DNA of 43,697 bases. It comes from a virus. Made by a program: the position numbers and the translations under genes. Position 1 is the first letter of the stretch; the number at the start of each line of letters is the position of its first letter. The stretch covers positions 1-43,697 of the IMG/VR virus record IMGVR_UViG_3300009152_000078. One strand, 5' to 3'. Positions 7,600-13,680 of this stretch are shown piece by piece. The notes under the pieces were generated by a model that worked only from the letters and a program-made list of their open reading frames with translations, was not told the DNA's origin and ran no database searches.

Positions 7600-7794
7600 T
7601 TATTTAATATGCTCACGACGTTTAAAGTCATGATGAACGTCAAACATGTACCCTCGGTACGTCTTCTCTACAGGCGCATGACCATGCTCTTCAACGGCGT
7701 TCATAAGAGCCTTATGAAAGTAACGTACAGCAATGATGATGGCGGTGATAAGTAGGTAGACCATAGAACTTTTAAGTATAACCGATTTAGTCAT
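7600..7794 (-). CDS. Small single-span membrane protein
   Basis: This 64-residue protein has one membrane segment near residues 10-24 (SMVYLLITAIIIAVRYF) and a His/charged C-terminal half (MFDVHHDFKRREHIK). GGAGG lies 7 nt before the ATG, inside the end of the upstream zinc-ribbon gene, so the two are probably coupled. It sits directly upstream of the holin-like gene. An antiholin or accessory membrane role is possible but not shown. Confidence 0.55.
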   Translation of the reverse strand: MTKSVILKSSMVYLLITAIIIAVRYFHKALMNAVEEHGHAPVEKTYRGYMFDVHHDFKRREHIK

Positions 7795-7797
7795 GAA

Positions 7798-7971
7798 TCA
7801 CCCTCCGTTGGAATAAAAACCACGACCGACGAGATTGACGGCTGGGGCGTAGTACACGGGCTTGAGAGGCTCGTGACACTCTAGACAGTGCTCTACGCTC
7901 TGTGCTTCTCGGATACTGCGCTCTTCTTCATGTATGTGTCCATTGGGGCACTTGTATTGATACGTAGGCAT
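7798..7971 (-). CDS. FmdB-type zinc-ribbon protein
   Basis: A 57-residue frame beginning MPTYQYKCPNGHIHEEERSI, with a second half-site HCLECHEPLKPVY and the ending VGRGFYSNGG. The MPxYxYxCxxGH start and central CxxC are the signature of the FmdB/CxxC small regulatory zinc-ribbon family. The first knuckle here is CPNGH instead of CxxCGH, so zinc may be held by Cys, His, Cys and Cys. A TAGAAT box lies 6 nt before the ATG. The stop is 4 bp from the next start. Confidence 0.75.
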   Translation of the reverse strand: MPTYQYKCPNGHIHEEERSIREAQSVEHCLECHEPLKPVYYAPAVNLVGRGFYSNGG

Positions 7972-7977
7972 TGTGCC

Positions 7978-7983
7978 ATTCTA
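7978..7983 (-). promoter_or_regulatory. -10 hexamer of a putative leaderless promoter
   Basis: TAGAAT followed by 6 nt and the ATG at 7971. It overlaps the stop codon of the upstream ParB-like gene. Confidence 0.35.
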
Positions 7984-8376
7984 ATCAGAAAGATCATCGT
8001 TGGGTGCGGCGTACTTTACTGGAATCTCCATTTTTGGGTCAATACTGTTTGCTACAGAGATGCGATGATGACCGTCCTCAATAACAGGCCCTTTGTAGTT
8101 TGCTCCTGGGAAGTAATCGTAAACACGACCAGACCTAGCACGCAGAGGATGTTGTCCTATGGTGATAGGCGTTTGTACGCCCTCACTTTTAATTTCATTA
8201 TACAAACCATCTCGTTTTGCTTCTTTTACTTTACGAGAAGTAACATCAGGAAGATTCCGTAATGTAAGGGGCCTTCTTGAAGCGGGTTGGTCTAGTGGGA
8301 TGGCATCCATCAGGTCTTTTGCAGGGATGAACATAGCCAGTTGATCTTCGTTAAGGACGTGCTTCTTTTTAGCCAT
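7981..8376 (-). CDS. ParB-fold protein with an N-terminal clamp-binding-like motif
   Basis: The 131 residues end in a ParB/sulfiredoxin-like core: LYNEIKSEGVQTPITIG (strand-helix-strand), then IEDGHHRISVANSIDPKMEIPVKY. The DGHHR motif replaces the classic GERR/GxxR of ParB and resembles other ParB-fold nucleases and NTP-binding proteins. Residues 11-16 read DQLAMF, close to the beta sliding-clamp motif QL(S/D)LF. It is a paralogue of 9978-10334. The start overlaps the ADP-ribosyltransferase stop (TAATG). It lacks a DNA-binding helix-turn-helix, so plasmid-style partition is unlikely. Confidence 0.65.
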   Translation of the reverse strand: MAKKKHVLNEDQLAMFIPAKDLMDAIPLDQPASRRPLTLRNLPDVTSRKVKEAKRDGLYNEIKSEGVQTPITIGQHPLRARSGRVYDYFPGANYKGPVIEDGHHRISVANSIDPKMEIPVKYAAPNDDLSD

Positions 8377-8996
8377 TACTTCTTAGGCCATTCAGTTGGT
8401 ACAGATTGTGGATCAATGAGCCACTCTGCTTCAGGTCGTCTGTTTTTACCGACTGTCATTGGTCGTCCACCAAGTTCCTCTAAAGGAACTCCACGAACTA
8501 AACCTGGGGCGGCTTTAAAGATTGCTCCACGACCACGCCCCTGTGAAGCGGTAAAAGAGCGAGCAGCATGCCTATCTGAGGTAAAAGAGAGGGCGGTGTC
8601 TCTAGAAGCACCAACATCCTCTGATGGGGCACGAGTTGCTCCCCGATATAGGGGGGCATCATTTGCACGACTAGTAGTACGCACAGCCTGCGTAAGGTCT
8701 CGTAAGACAGCAGCAACACGATGGGAGTCACCAACAAGTATATTACCTGGACTTCTTTGCCAAGAACGTACTGTCTCACCCACGTTAGTTGGTTGTATCA
8801 AGTCAGCATGACTTTCCGCAAAAGGGCGCATTCCTTTACCAATACGTGTGCCTTTCCAATTATCGTCGTACTCTTCTGCGGACATCAAGGTGCTATTTAT
8901 TTTGGCAACCTTGCCTGAGAGGGCTTCATCAACAGTCATGCCATGAACGGCTTTGAAGTGGTCCCCAAATAAATATTGGTTAAGTGGCGCAGCCAT
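8376..8996 (-). CDS. Putative mono-ADP-ribosyltransferase (R-S-E type)
   Basis: In this 206-residue protein the C-terminal half carries the three ordered motifs of the R-S-E class. These are the Arg in APLYRGATRAP (about residue 117), a serine motif LSFTSDRHAARSF (about residues 135-147), and RRPEAEWLI (about residue 190), whose E-x-E would be catalytic. Enzymes of this kind move ADP-ribose from NAD to proteins. T4 uses Alt, ModA and ModB to modify host RNA polymerase and translation factors. The N-terminal ~100 residues are unassigned. It sits between small regulator-like genes and is coupled to a ParB-fold gene. The call rests on motifs and needs a structural check. Confidence 0.6.
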   Translation of the reverse strand: MAAPLNQYLFGDHFKAVHGMTVDEALSGKVAKINSTLMSAEEYDDNWKGTRIGKGMRPFAESHADLIQPTNVGETVRSWQRSPGNILVGDSHRVAAVLRDLTQAVRTTSRANDAPLYRGATRAPSEDVGASRDTALSFTSDRHAARSFTASQGRGRGAIFKAAPGLVRGVPLEELGGRPMTVGKNRRPEAEWLIDPQSVPTEWPKK

Positions 8997-9008
8997 ACAG
9001 GGCTTAAA

Positions 9009-9242
9009 TTAGTATTCGGAACCTGGGTTGTCCAGCATGTTCGCAAGTTCATTGCGATTCTTGCAATCTTCACAATGGTTTGGATCAGGGTGAACTGCCC
9101 GAAAGAAGGCTGCGATATGAGGTAGGCGACCCGATGGAGCATTATCTACAGTTGTAGAGATGTACCCTTGGTTATGAATGCGCTCTTTAGCGGTCTGAGT
9201 CAGCGGCTTCGCTGGTTCTTTTCTAGGTGTCTGCATGCCCAT
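9009..9242 (-). CDS. Small hypothetical protein with CxxC
   Basis: This 77-residue protein has a basic N-terminus (MGMQTPRKEPAKPLTQTAKE), a central PSGRLPHIAAFFRAVHPDP and a C-terminal HCEDCKNRNELANML. The single CxxC plus nearby His residues could bind one metal, perhaps as a dimer. A TACAAT box precedes the ATG by 6 nt. ATG 9242 is used; ATG 9236 is an alternative. It ends 12 nt before the ADP-ribosyltransferase gene and is likely co-transcribed with it. No family recognised. Confidence 0.55.
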   Translation of the reverse strand: MGMQTPRKEPAKPLTQTAKERIHNQGYISTTVDNAPSGRLPHIAAFFRAVHPDPNHCEDCKNRNELANMLDNPGSEY

Positions 9243-9248
9243 GCATTT

Positions 9249-9254
9249 ATTGTA
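9249..9254 (-). promoter_or_regulatory. -10 hexamer of a putative leaderless promoter
   Basis: TACAAT, 6 nt, ATG at 9242. It may drive the run 9242 to 7798. Confidence 0.45.
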
Positions 9255-9320
9255 CAGTATCCCCTAATACCAGTTTGGCACATAGGTGTGCTGCTTGTCA
9301 AGAGTTTGACTAAAGAATCT

Positions 9321-9974
9321 TTAAATTCCTGGAAGTTTTAGTTGCTCTGACTCAACTCTTGGAGTTTGTTTTCTCGTAGTGCCAGGTCGCAACATCTGTT
9401 TGAGGAATTGTTTACCTGCCATGACCTCAGAATGTGGTATTTCTTTAATGCCTTGCCATGTGTCTGCCCCTGTGGCTCTACGAGCGTCTGCTACTGTCCC
9501 TGTGTATACACTGTGAGAATCACGAGAACCACCTGACGAAAGCATGTCAGGATTATCATAGTTTGCTTTTACTAACCCCCGTTTGTGGGCATTTTGTGAA
9601 AGTTTGCTACTAAAATGAGAGAGTGTATCGCTCGCCACAATCTCAGCGTCAGGATGATCCATTTTGGCAAGTGCCATCAAAGTCATCATATGCGGGCGGA
9701 CACGCTTGTCTGCATACATGGTGTTAACAGTTAACTCCGCAGGGGTGTGAGTAAACAACTCCGTTTTATTGCCGTCAAATGAACCTTCTGACTTTGGCTC
9801 AAAGCGGTTAGGGGTTTCGCTGGCTGGTACGTGATGCATGTTTACATAACCCATAGCATGTACTGTTGTACCGCCATACCCTTCTGAATCTGGGGTGTCG
9901 GCTAGAACGCTGTAGCCAGGGAAACTGCCTCCATGAGCGTATCCTTTACCCAAGTCTTTAAAGTAGCGTGCCAT
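9321..9974 (-). CDS. 'MARY' family hypothetical protein 1
   Basis: This 217-residue protein starts MARYFKDLGKG and ends SEQLKLPGI. It shares with 10770-11486 the block TELFTHTP...MMTLMALAKMDHPDAE and the segment ASDTLSHFSSKLSQNAHKRGLV. That block, a helix with many Met/Leu then SD-x-LS-x-x-S-x-x-L-x-x-x-A-x-x-x-GLV, loosely resembles a GNAT acetyltransferase core, but no clear acetyl-CoA loop (Q/R-x-x-G-x-G/A) is present. The terminal QLKLPGI resembles a sliding-clamp peptide (QLxLPL). TATTCT lies 6 nt before the ATG. Function unknown. Confidence 0.6.
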   Translation of the reverse strand: MARYFKDLGKGYAHGGSFPGYSVLADTPDSEGYGGTTVHAMGYVNMHHVPASETPNRFEPKSEGSFDGNKTELFTHTPAELTVNTMYADKRVRPHMMTLMALAKMDHPDAEIVASDTLSHFSSKLSQNAHKRGLVKANYDNPDMLSSGGSRDSHSVYTGTVADARRATGADTWQGIKEIPHSEVMAGKQFLKQMLRPGTTRKQTPRVESEQLKLPGI

Positions 9975-9977
9975 GTC

Positions 9978-10334
9978 TCAAGAATACCTTACTGGTACTT
10001 CCATATTTGGATCAATGTCGTGTGCTGACACGAGTCGGTGGTGTCCGTCGTTGATTTGTACGTCATTTGTACGGATACGTAAATTTACAGGGCTTTTAAC
10101 GCCTTCTTTTCTAATACTGTCATGAAGGCTATCTTTTCCTTTTTTTACAAAGTATTGACCTGCCGCTGACTTTTCCTTAGATTCTTGCAACTTCTTTCTA
10201 ATGACTCCAGGAGACTTAGACAATGGAAGGTAGTCCTTGTTGATCCCCTCGGTATGCCCTGCGGTGTAGTTCATTAGTTCCCGTGCAGGGATGAACATGG
10301 ACAATTGCCCGCTTAAGTTCTCGTGTGCAGCCAT
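9978..10334 (-). CDS. ParB-fold protein with an N-terminal clamp-binding-like motif, paralogue
   Basis: The 118 residues begin MAAHENLSGQLSMFIPAREL; QLSMF is one substitution from the canonical clamp motif QLSLF. The core is LHDSIRKEGVKSPVNLRI and INDGHHRLVSAHDIDPNMEVPVRYS, closely parallel to 7981-8376 (DGHHR, DP-x-M-E-x-PV-(K/R)-Y). The N-terminal QLxMFIPA(K/R)(D/E)LM is the best conserved part outside the core, which suggests a real docking motif. A TATAAT box 6 nt before the ATG is part of a divergent promoter with 10398. Function is unknown; a clamp-linked regulator or nuclease is possible. Confidence 0.65.
   Translation of the reverse strand: MAAHENLSGQLSMFIPARELMNYTAGHTEGINKDYLPLSKSPGVIRKKLQESKEKSAAGQYFVKKGKDSLHDSIRKEGVKSPVNLRIRTNDVQINDGHHRLVSAHDIDPNMEVPVRYS
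9981..9986 (-). promoter_or_regulatory. -10 hexamer of a putative leaderless promoter
   Basis: TATTCT, 6 nt, ATG at 9974. It lies within the stop region of the upstream gene. Confidence 0.4.
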
Positions 10335-10340
10335 CGGTCA

Positions 10341-10389
10341 ATTATAGACTGTTCTTCAGGTTGTCACCGAAAAAATATGCTATTACACT
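10341..10389. promoter_or_regulatory. Back-to-back leaderless promoters with overlapping -35 region
   Basis: Plus strand: TTGTCA (10361-10366), 17-bp spacer, TACACT (10384-10389), 8 nt to ATG 10398. Minus strand: GTGACA (10367-10362), 15-bp spacer, TATAAT (10346-10341), 6 nt to ATG 10334. The -35 boxes overlap on opposite strands, so one bound regulator could switch between the directions. Confidence 0.6.
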
Positions 10390-10397
10390 TCGTACAT

Positions 10398-10736
10398 ATG
10401 CTCACCACTTGCCCGCACTGCCAACATCACTTCAATGCCAAAGAACATATGGATCAAGAAGCCTTTTTGGTTATTGAGCGTGACACCCCACACTGGAAAC
10501 TGTTAGAAACGTATCGCTTTGACATAGATAAACCAAAGTTGGACGAAGAAGTTTATACAATCGCCCAAGAATTGTTCCCCGAACTGGATCTGTCTAGTCC
10601 ATGGCGGTACATCACCACTTTAGTCAAGAGTGGGTACGTGCAAGAAGTAGGAAAACGGACTTCTAGTAGGGGTAAACCAGCAAGAACGTGTCTAATTACC
10701 CAATTTGGGCGTAAAACTATGAAAGAACTAGGTTAA
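10398..10736 (+). CDS. Zinc-finger/winged-helix DNA-binding protein
   Basis: This 112-residue protein starts MLTTCPHCQHHFNAKEH, a CxxC plus HH knuckle. A domain with YTIAQELFPELDL, WRYITTLVKSGYVQEVGKR and RGKPARTCLITQFGRK follows. Helix-turn-helix then a beta-wing with Arg/Lys residues is the winged-helix layout. ATG 10398 is preferred over in-frame ATGs at 10377 and upstream because it fits a leaderless promoter. It is a lone plus-strand gene inside a minus-strand block, divergent from a ParB-fold gene and convergent with 10770-11486 (33 bp apart). It is a good candidate for a local regulator. Confidence 0.65.
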   Translation: MLTTCPHCQHHFNAKEHMDQEAFLVIERDTPHWKLLETYRFDIDKPKLDEEVYTIAQELFPELDLSSPWRYITTLVKSGYVQEVGKRTSSRGKPARTCLITQFGRKTMKELG

Positions 10737-10769
10737 AAGACTTAGTTATTCCTTGTGGTCTTCTGCCAC

Positions 10770-11486
10770 TTAGATCCCTGGAAGTGTCAATTGTTCGGAT
10801 TTGGGTGCTTTCATCTGCTCTGTTCTCGGCTTACGACCGAGTGCTTCACGTAGAAACTGTTTACCGTTCAAGATGGCATGCTCTGGGATACGGGTTGATT
10901 CATCCATGACACGGTCGGACACCATTGTTCTGCGCTGGTATTCATCTGAATCAGCGCTTATATCCGCTTTATCCCCATGCATTTTTGGGTTATTAGGGTG
11001 TGGGAGGACTAAACCCTTCTTAGCGGCATTTTTTGATAGTCTACTGGAGTACCCTGATAGATCATCGGATGCTGTCAGTTTCATACTTGGGTTATCCATT
11101 TGGGCAATGGCTAGTAAATGTGGAACATGCCTACGCATCTCTGGGTGTGAGTAAGCGCTGTCAACTACTACCCGATCAGGATCAGAATGGAACAGTTCCG
11201 TTGGGGCTTTACCAGAACCACGAGTACGGTAGTAGTGCTCTTCAGAATGTCCACCATATACTCTTTCAGTAAATTCACTATTGTCAAAGTTAGGGGTGGT
11301 TCCTTTGCCTTGCTCATAACTTAATTTAACACGAGCAACGGGGTAGCCACCCTCATAATCGTCTTTAATGCTTCCGTTTTCTGACTCTTTACCATTCTGG
11401 TACTTGTCACTCATAGCGACATAGTTAACCCTGTCACCGTCTTCTTTGAGTCTGTTGAAGTTGCTACCTCGGTAGTATCGTGCCAT
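10770..11486 (-). CDS. 'MARY' family hypothetical protein 2
   Basis: This 238-residue paralogue of 9321-9974 starts MARYYRGSNFNRLKEDGD and ends SEQLTLPGI. Shared blocks are ELFHSDPDRVVVDSAYSHPEMRRHVPHLLAIAQMDNP and ASDDLSGYSSRLSKNAAKKGLV. The gene pair differs in its first ~80 residues and is conserved in the core and the last 8 residues (SEQLxLPGI). That suggests the C-terminal peptide is functional, and a clamp-binding peptide is one reading. TATACT lies 6 nt before the ATG. No family function known to me. Confidence 0.6.
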   Translation of the reverse strand: MARYYRGSNFNRLKEDGDRVNYVAMSDKYQNGKESENGSIKDDYEGGYPVARVKLSYEQGKGTTPNFDNSEFTERVYGGHSEEHYYRTRGSGKAPTELFHSDPDRVVVDSAYSHPEMRRHVPHLLAIAQMDNPSMKLTASDDLSGYSSRLSKNAAKKGLVLPHPNNPKMHGDKADISADSDEYQRRTMVSDRVMDESTRIPEHAILNGKQFLREALGRKPRTEQMKAPKSEQLTLPGI

Positions 11487-11492
11487 GAATCT

Positions 11493-11498
11493 AGTATA
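11493..11498 (-). promoter_or_regulatory. -10 hexamer of a putative leaderless promoter
   Basis: CTATACTAGATTCATG: TATACT, 6 nt, ATG 11486. It is nearly identical to the start at 11761 (CTATACTTGATTCATG). Confidence 0.55.
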
Positions 11499-11503
11499 GA
11501 TGG

Positions 11504-11761
11504 TTAGTTACGACGCAGAGCAGACTTAATGATTCCCGCTTTTTTATCCGCAATACCCTCGGGACCAGCGTCACGTTCTGAACGGTAGCGATTGACGGCG
11601 TTCTGTGCCATTTCCGATAGTTCTTCCCGTGGGATGGAGTGATGAGTGGAGTTCTGGGGGGTACGGATAGACAATTCGTAGTCAACAATCTTGGCATTGA
11701 GACGTGGAGTAGGACGATAGAGAACACTCCTGAACTGGTCAATACTTACCTTGTCTTGCAT
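11504..11761 (-). CDS. Small hypothetical protein
   Basis: This 85-residue basic protein starts MQDKVSIDQFRSVLYRPTPR and has a helical C-terminal half (PREELSEMAQNAVNRYRSER, KKAGIIKSALRRN). It is the first gene leftwards from the divergence region and therefore probably early expressed. TATACT sits 6 nt before its ATG, and a 12-bp direct repeat flanks the promoter. No family recognised. Confidence 0.5.
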   Translation of the reverse strand: MQDKVSIDQFRSVLYRPTPRLNAKIVDYELSIRTPQNSTHHSIPREELSEMAQNAVNRYRSERDAGPEGIADKKAGIIKSALRRN

Positions 11762-11767
11762 GAATCA

Positions 11768-11828
11768 AGTATAGGGCTATTTGGGCGAGTTGGGTGGTCG
11801 GTCGGATTTTGGAATGGGGCTATTTGGG
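11768..11828 (-). promoter_or_regulatory. Leaderless promoter plus duplicated 12-bp operator-like repeat
   Basis: TATACT at 11773-11768 is 6 nt from the ATG. GGGCTATTTGGG occurs at 11774-11785, directly beside the -10, and again at 11817-11828. The 43-bp start-to-start distance is about four helical turns. Such placement suits an operator pair for the leftward transcript. Confidence 0.45.
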
Positions 11829-11898
11829 TGGAGCCGTTCGGGTGCCAGGTGGAGCCTACCCCCCGAACACCCGTTCGCCCTCACTTAACCATGGGGGG

Positions 11899-11997
11899 TT
11901 ATCCACAGCCCTCGCCATCACCCATAAGGCTTTGCTGGGTTATCCACAGGTGCCTGTGTATATGCCTGTGGATATCTGTGGAACATCCTGTGGAACA
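11899..11997. promoter_or_regulatory. DnaA-box cluster, candidate replication origin
   Basis: There are two perfect TTATCCACA boxes on the plus strand (11899-11907 and 11940-11948). A one-mismatch box lies on the minus strand (ATATCCACA, 11975-11967), with two weaker copies of TGTTCCACA (11985-11977 and 11997-11989). The cluster lies in the non-coding region where transcription diverges and next to 16-bp iterons. That supports an origin, or at least host DnaA binding. Confidence 0.65.
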
Positions 11998-12020
11998 TAG
12001 TTAGGGGCGCCTTATCCCCA

Positions 12021-12084
12021 TGTGTCGTTCGTCACATGTGTCGTTCGTCACACCATGTGTAACAATCGTGTGACATTCGTCACA
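12021..12084. repeat. 16-bp iterons with dyad symmetry
   Basis: TGTGTCGTTCGTCACA occurs twice in direct tandem (12021-12036, 12037-12052). A third copy, TGTGACATTCGTCACA (12069-12084), is a perfect inverted repeat TGTGAC-N4-GTCACA. The gap 12053-12068 is also exactly 16 bp, so the copies stay in register. These are likely binding sites for a replication initiator or repressor. Confidence 0.65.
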
Positions 12085-12118
12085 ATAGTTGACAAGGTGC
12101 CCACCCATGTGCCCTCGC

Positions 12119-12213
12119 TTCCTAAGCCGTTCTAAGAGGCGCAGAGGCGTTTTGGCACAATGAGGCGTTCTCAGCGTTTAAACGCATCCTGAGGCATCTG
12201 AGTGGCTTAGGAA
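12119..12213. repeat. Large inverted repeat with central palindrome
   Basis: TTCCTAAGCC (12119-12128) and its perfect complement GGCTTAGGAA (12204-12213) flank a region with the 12-bp palindrome GCGTTTAAACGC (12174-12185). That palindrome is nested in CTCAG...CTGAG. The region could extrude as a cruciform or fold as RNA. Its position next to the DnaA boxes and iterons suggests part of the origin. Confidence 0.5.
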
Positions 12214-12695
12214 TAGGGCTATAACCCTTGCTGGGTAAGGGGATGCGGGGTATAGGTAGGTGTACAACGTACCCCACAATCGCCTGTATTGCTATCCACT
12301 GCACCATCGCTCCATATCGCTGTACATCGCACCACAGCGCATCCTGACGCTTCTCAGGGCATCTCCTGATCTACCCTCCAATGCCTCTATCTCCTCCTCC
12401 ATCCGATGGATGGCTGTCGCTTGGGGCGCCATATTCCAGCCCCCAGCCCGCTCCAGCCCATGGGGCATGGCTCAAAAGATTCTCAAGAATTATTCAATTG
12501 CCTATTGACAGATGTACCCTCCATGTGGAAGACTATTTGTGAAGGCGGTACCGCTTCCTTCGCAGGTTCCTTGACAATCGGCTCACACGGAAAGCGACCT
12601 TCGGGTCGCTCTTTGTCGTTCTGCCGATTGCTTGGCTTGGCGCTCATGCGCTCCTGACAACTGAAGAATCAAAACATGGTTCAATAAATTCCTCA
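12214..12695. other. Non-coding remainder of the divergence region
   Basis: No convincing gene: short frames here have no Shine-Dalgarno and no protein-like composition. It holds a GCATCCTGA motif repeated in variants (also just upstream), a TTGACA at 12505-12510 without a clear -10 at the right distance, and a UUCG-loop hairpin listed separately. The rightward early promoter should lie here but I cannot place it. Confidence 0.4.
12593..12610 (+). terminator. UUCG-tetraloop hairpin, terminator-like
   Basis: AGCGACC-TTCG-GGTCGCT is a perfect 7-bp stem with a stable UUCG loop, followed by CTTTGTCGTT. The T-run is short, so termination is uncertain. It lies ahead of the first rightward gene and could equally be an anti-termination or stability element. 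Confidence 0.4.
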
Positions 12696-12820
12696 GCGTC
12701 ACGGGCTTGCTTCGGCTTGCTCGTGGCGCTCAATGAGGGCTGGAGGTTCTCCCCCGCTCCAGTCCTGATTGAGCGCACCACGCTCCACTGGCTCACTGCC
12801 AGTGCAGTCCTGAGGAGGAC
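12696..12820 (+). promoter_or_regulatory. Gene-start RNA module 1 (P1-P2-P3 + SD hairpin)
   Basis: P1 GCGTCACG/CGTGGCGC (12696-12703, 12722-12729). P2 GCGCTCAAT/ATTGAGCGC (12726-12734, 12768-12776) with an inner CTGGAG/CTCCAG. P3 CACTGGC-tcact-GCCAGTG (12786-12804). P4 GTCCT[GAGG]AGGAC (12807-12820) presents the Shine-Dalgarno. P1 and P2 share four bases, so they may be alternatives. Confidence 0.65.
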
Positions 12821-12825
12821 ACACC

Positions 12826-13062
12826 ATGACATACAAGAACACACCCGCAAACATTCGCAAGCGAGAGCAATACATCGCTCACTACAGCGCCGATGTACGG
12901 GCACTTAGCGATGCAGAACTCCTGCACATTCTGAAGAAATCGGACGGTCTCAACACCCGCTCAGAGATCATCAAGGATGCAATCGCAGAGATCTGCGCAA
13001 GCGAACTTGCCAACAGGGGCGTCAAGTTGCCGTACCTGTCAGCGTTGCTCACGATCGGCTGA
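12826..13062 (+). CDS. Small hypothetical protein, first rightward gene
   Basis: This 78-residue protein starts MTYKNTPANIRKREQYIAHY. It is mostly helical, with DVRALSDAELLHILKKSDG and TRSEIIKDAIAEICASELANRG. The second part looks like a short two-helix unit and could be a small DNA-binding or adaptor protein (weak inference). It is preceded by start module 1 with GAGGAGG. As the first gene right of the divergence region, it is probably early. No family recognised. Confidence 0.6.
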   Translation: MTYKNTPANIRKREQYIAHYSADVRALSDAELLHILKKSDGLNTRSEIIKDAIAEICASELANRGVKLPYLSALLTIG

Positions 13063-13076
13063 GTGCGTGATCAATC

Positions 13077-13156
13077 CCCCAGCGCTTCAGGCGTGACCGT
13101 TCAATCGGTACTGGGGACTAGCGACACGCAAGTGTCGTGAATATGCCTGAGGAGGC
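13077..13156 (+). promoter_or_regulatory. Gene-start RNA module 2
   Basis: CCCCAG/CTGGGG (13077-13082, 13111-13116) closes a junction with CGC/GCG and ACCG/CGGT arms. P3 CGACAC-GCAA-GTGTCG (13122-13137) has a GNRA-type loop. P4 GCCT[GAGG]AGGC is at 13145-13156. It shares its P2 form with module 3, where the inner arm is GCTC/GAGC, a compensatory change. Confidence 0.65.
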
Positions 13157-13161
13157 ACACC

Positions 13162-13680
13162 ATGAAAGCAACAAGACAACAACTACTCAATCTCGGGGCA
13201 AGCATCCTGAGCACTGCGTACGAGGGCGGTTCCTACGGGATCGCATCGTGGGCGGTTGCCAACAGCACCTACACATGGGGCACGGAACTGGGCGAAAGCG
13301 AATTGGACGGCAACGAACACTTCGCATCGGTCACTCTGTACGACATGGAAGCGTGTGAATTGGTGGAAGACGAAGCCGAATTGGCGAAGTTGACCGATGA
13401 CGATGGCTTCAACGGTTGGGGCGGGTTCTACCGCTTCGGCACGCCACTCGTGATCAGTGAGTCCATCATTGCTGACTTCATTGAGAAGATCGGCACGGGT
13501 GAGTTCAATCAGGACAGCGTGCCTGACTACGGTCAACTACCAGTCAAGCGAGTGAGCGCTCTAGCAGGGTGCTACCTGTTCGGTGAGAATGCCATTGACG
13601 AGTTTGAGTGCGATTGTGACGCCATCGTGGCTGATGCCATCGTGCAGTTCATCCTGCTCGGTGAGGTCACATACGGCTGA
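13162..13680 (+). CDS. Acidic hypothetical phage protein
   Basis: This 172-residue acidic protein begins MKATRQQLLNLGASILSTAYEGG. It contains SYGIASWAVANSTYTWG, ASVTLYDMEACELVEDEAEL and a C-terminal ECDCDAIVADAIVQFILLG. The EGG-SY-x-I-x-x-W start resembles a small acidic protein family common in actinophage early regions, but I cannot name a function. The ATG is 6 nt after SD hairpin module 2. It is probably an early host-takeover gene by position. Confidence 0.6.
   Translation: MKATRQQLLNLGASILSTAYEGGSYGIASWAVANSTYTWGTELGESELDGNEHFASVTLYDMEACELVEDEAELAKLTDDDGFNGWGGFYRFGTPLVISESIIADFIEKIGTGEFNQDSVPDYGQLPVKRVSALAGCYLFGENAIDEFECDCDAIVADAIVQFILLGEVTYG

Noticed and set aside
7981-10334. ParABS partition system from two ParB-fold proteins
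   Set aside because: No ParA ATPase, no parS-like repeats near them and no helix-turn-helix domain. The ParB call is only at fold level.
9321-11486. MARY proteins as ADP-ribosyltransferases or acetyltransferases
   Set aside because: No ordered R-S-E motifs and no acetyl-CoA loop could be found. The resemblance to GNAT helices is too weak to name.
12122-12657. Several 60-85-codon frames in the divergence region
   Set aside because: No ribosome-binding site, no leaderless -10 spacing, overlapping frames on both strands, and the DNA is dominated by inverted repeats and DnaA boxes.
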